Below are positions 61,970-64,000 of a DNA stretch of 64,000 nt, one piece after another. The DNA is taken from NCBI RefSeq assembly GCF_943193095.1, contig NZ_CALPCV010000002.1:86293-150292 (forward strand), given 5' to 3'. A program made the position numbers and the translations under genes. Each line of letters begins with the position of its first letter. The stretch's first letter is position 1. This DNA comes from Parasutterella muris (GTDB lineage: Bacteria > Pseudomonadota > Gammaproteobacteria > Burkholderiales > Burkholderiaceae_F). Under the pieces are notes generated by a model. It was not told where the DNA came from and did no database searches. It saw only the letters and a list, made by a program, of their open reading frames with translations.

Positions 61970-63477
61970 GTGTATTCCTTAAGAATCTCATTACAATTTC
62001 TCTCAGATAAGTCATTAGAGAGAAGTAATTTCCTTCCCATTTCGTCAATCACCTTAATGGAGGGGACGGGCATTTTGTTTATCTCGGTAGAATTAACTTG
62101 TGTTGAACCATTCAGAATACGATAGTACGAATCGTATAAAGACGAATTAAAGATGACATAAAGACCATAAACAAGAGTCTCAGAAAGCTCCTTCTTTCCG
62201 CAGATAAAGTTAATCTTATTCTGAGTGCTGATCTGAGAATATTGAGGGAATCTCTTTGCCAGGTAAATTCCACACTGCAATCTACGGTGTTCTTCCTTTG
62301 CTGTAAACCTTTTTACGAACAAATAATTTGTACTTTTTTGAAGAAGCCCCTTTCGGGACGAGGAAAGGTATTCGTACTTTTTACCCATAGGAAAGGTAAC
62401 CTCACCATTATGAATATGTTGAGAATAGAACAACGGAATAGTCTCGTCATCAGGGGCGCTTCTCAGAAAATCTCTATTTCGGAAATCGACCGTAATTCCA
62501 GTTTTCATACGCAAGCCTATAACCGGAAGAGTATAAGAAAAGGAATTTAATTTTCGCAATATTTCAACCTCGGACTTATTAGTAGCCAAAAAAACATAAT
62601 TGTCCTCTCCGTTGACAACAATATTGTAGGGAGCATTAAACGTCGTTAACTTATGAAAATCCGAGTTGCTATTACTTGTTGAGATATTCACATGGGTTGG
62701 TTTATTTGTGCATTTCTTTACTTTGACAATAATCGTCTCTTGAAGAACGTTTTCTTGCTCAAAGACTTTATCTCGACTTACAAAAAGATGAATGTTGGTT
62801 AATGATACAGTCTGGAATAATTTTTCTCTGAACTTCTTAAAGTATGCACCGGACGTCCACGACCTGGGAATGATAAAGACGAGTTCTCCATTGCTACATA
62901 AATTAAATATAGCCATCGACATAAAAAGAAAATAGAGATTTGGTGCACCATAACAAACGTCGGGCATTGCAAGAGCTTCTGGCGCATCCTTTCCTATTTT
63001 CAGATATGGAGGGTTTCCTATTACTATGTCAAACTTTTCTTTTCCACCCGATGGAGATTCTGAAATCCTGTTATATTCTTCTTTCTGGGAAAGTATGTAG
63101 TTTTCGGTAATTATGGAATAGACAATTTTGATATTTGAATTATTACAAACCCATTCAAGATTAGAACGTAATAGTTCAATGATGTTTTTATCGTTCTCAT
63201 AGCAAGTCAGCTCTATACGTTCTACATCCTTTAACGCCTGTAATCGTTCTATGATAGCGGCTGATAAAATTCCAGCTCCTGCTCCGGGATCGAGAATAGT
63301 AAGAACCTTTTTTTTAGGAATTGCAAAAAGCCCGGCCATAAAAATTGCGGTTTCAGCACTCGTAAAGAATTGACCATAATTCTTTCTGAGCGCCTTGGGC
63401 ATTTCCTTCATATAGTCATTAGTTTGTTGACTTACATAACTAACGATATTTGACTTTATTTCTTTTAAACCGAACAT
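61966..63477 (-). CDS. type II DNA adenine-N6 methyltransferase, PstI/BsuBI partner
   Basis: 503 residues with SAM motif DPGAGAGIL (63-71) and catalytic NPPY (155-158, in VIGNPPYLKIG), the gamma-type order seen in TaqI, Eco57I and PstI methylases. GQFFTSAETAIFMAGLF near the N-terminus is typical. It protects the sites cut by the following nuclease. Codon use is AT-rich compared with the core genes, in keeping with transfer on the island. Confidence 0.93.
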   Translation of the reverse strand: MFGLKEIKSNIVSYVSQQTNDYMKEMPKALRKNYGQFFTSAETAIFMAGLFAIPKKKVLTILDPGAGAGILSAAIIERLQALKDVERIELTCYENDKNIIELLRSNLEWVCNNSNIKIVYSIITENYILSQKEEYNRISESPSGGKEKFDIVIGNPPYLKIGKDAPEALAMPDVCYGAPNLYFLFMSMAIFNLCSNGELVFIIPRSWTSGAYFKKFREKLFQTVSLTNIHLFVSRDKVFEQENVLQETIIVKVKKCTNKPTHVNISTSNSNSDFHKLTTFNAPYNIVVNGEDNYVFLATNKSEVEILRKLNSFSYTLPVIGLRMKTGITVDFRNRDFLRSAPDDETIPLFYSQHIHNGEVTFPMGKKYEYLSSSRKGLLQKSTNYLFVKRFTAKEEHRRLQCGIYLAKRFPQYSQISTQNKINFICGKKELSETLVYGLYVIFNSSLYDSYYRILNGSTQVNSTEINKMPVPSIKVIDEMGRKLLLSNDLSERNCNEILKEYT

Positions 63478-64000
63478 ACCTCAGAAGAATAAATTCCTAT
63501 TTAAATGTTGTTGCCACTGATCTTTTAATTTTATTGAATTTTTATAGAGGTTGTTTTCAAAGTTATATATCTCTTGCCTGTACCCCAATAACCCCGAAAC
63601 CGCAGGTTTCGACCGCGAAGCGGTGGGCAGGATGAACCCAAACTTCAGTTTGACCGCGCGAAGTGCGGTGGTTGGCCTTTGGGTGCAAATTCTAGTCTCT
63701 AGAATTTGCACCCGAAGGCGATCCTGCATTAACTGTTTGTCTGTCTTTCGTCTGGGGAAATAATTTCCCCAGACCCCTTTGAAAATCCTTATGGATTTTC
63801 AACTCGCTTTGCCTTCGGCTTTGAAAAGCTGTGAGCAGCTTTTCGGGAGGTTTTGCTTTGCAAAACCTGATTTGAAGCCTTCGGCTTTTGGACTTCGGCG
63901 TTGTCCACGGCCGGGCTTCGCCTTACGGCTTGTGGTCAACGCCGCAAACTGCGAGAAGCTGTGCACATTTCACGCCCGAACGCTTGCGTCAGAACTGGCT
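63478..64000. other. gene-free right edge dominated by packed hairpins
   Basis: 523 bp upstream of the methylase with no credible gene; two short frames (63481-63729 on -, 63551-63763 on +) mainly translate the hairpin arms. From 63595 to 63943 the DNA is almost entirely a succession of inverted repeats, listed in the next entry. The window ends inside this part of the island. Confidence 0.6.
63595..63943. repeat. array of consecutive perfect inverted repeats
   Basis: In order, with arms: 63595-63601/63605-63611; 63612-63616/63620-63624; 63639-63644/63647-63652; 63653-63659/63663-63669; 63675-63695/63699-63719 (21 bp, one G-U); 63751-63761/63763-63773 (11 bp); 63779-63788/63793-63802 (10 bp); 63823-63831/63836-63844 (9 bp); 63848-63856/63860-63868 (9 bp); 63875-63879/63883-63887; 63897-63908/63932-63943 (one mismatch). 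An outer pair GCAGGAT/ATCCTGC (63627-63633 and 63721-63727) encloses three of them. Such density is not expected by chance. Confidence 0.85.

Noticed and set aside
63481..63763. Short frames on both strands in the hairpin tract
   Set aside because: They mostly translate the inverted-repeat arms, lack ribosome binding sites, and resemble no protein.
63897..63943. Integron attC site
   Set aside because: The outer arms form a hairpin, but the RYYYAAC/GTTRRRY core pair in attC orientation is absent and no integron integrase is in view.
1..64000. CRISPR array or rRNA operon
   Set aside because: No regularly spaced identical repeats and no rRNA sequence were seen.

Overview
The window reads as a chromosomal segment of a betaproteobacterium, most likely a gut-type Burkholderiales of the Sutterellaceae (Parasutterella/Sutterella-like). 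This is inference from gene content and protein style: accA followed by tilS, queA-tgt-yajC-secDF, a Rhizobium/Ralstonia-type hup-hyp cluster, a System I cytochrome c maturation operon and an octaheme nitrite reductase. No rRNA gene or taxonomic marker is present to settle it. Base composition is near 50% GC through the core and clearly more AT-rich from about 59.5 kb on.

Layout. 1-5.6 kb: queA (cut by the window edge), tgt, yajC, secD, secF on +. 5.6-6.9 kb: a gene-free stretch with a candidate structured RNA, a DUF805 membrane protein and a Lys-rich coiled-coil protein. 6.9-23 kb, all on -: a cyclase-family hydrolase, a NarL-type response regulator, then (read from the promoter end) hupS-hupL-hupC-higA-hupD-F-G-H-I-J-K-hypA-B-F-C-D-E. 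This is a membrane-bound uptake [NiFe] hydrogenase with its full maturation set. 23.3-30.4 kb on +: ccmABCDEFGHI. 30.5-37 kb: a secreted protein of unknown function, a metal GTPase-ExbB-ExbD-TonB operon, and a Tat-exported metallo-beta-lactamase-fold protein paired with an unrecognised polytopic membrane protein. 37.5-41.4 kb: a periplasmic parvulin, then an octaheme cytochrome c nitrite reductase and a CcmI/NrfG-like partner. 41.4-59.3 kb: mostly housekeeping (rlhA, tatD, lpxH, two cyclophilins, cysS, a DNA glycosylase, accA, tilS), two ABC importers, a DMT transporter, rubrerythrin and a small lipoprotein. 59.4-64 kb: tRNA-Ser(GCU) with a tyrosine integrase beside it, a PstI/BsuBI-type restriction-modification pair and a tract of tightly packed hairpins. 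This is the left part of an integrative island that runs off the window.

How it fits together. The hydrogenase feeds electrons from H2 through a cytochrome b subunit to the quinone pool. The Ccm system builds c-type cytochromes, including the octaheme nitrite reductase, which probably serves as terminal reductase (nitrite to ammonia). This makes an H2-to-nitrite respiratory chain plausible. Two details stand out. The hydrogenase small subunit carries the six-cysteine proximal-cluster pattern of oxygen-tolerant enzymes. The nitrite reductase carries the CxxCK heme and Tyr-x-Cys signature of the TvNiR family, next to a private CcmI/NrfG-like chaperone.

Least explained pieces: the Tat-MBL/membrane-protein pair, the structured RNA candidate after secF, the hairpin tract at the right edge, the in-frame stop that splits hypB, and an orphan HigA-type regulator inside the hydrogenase operon.
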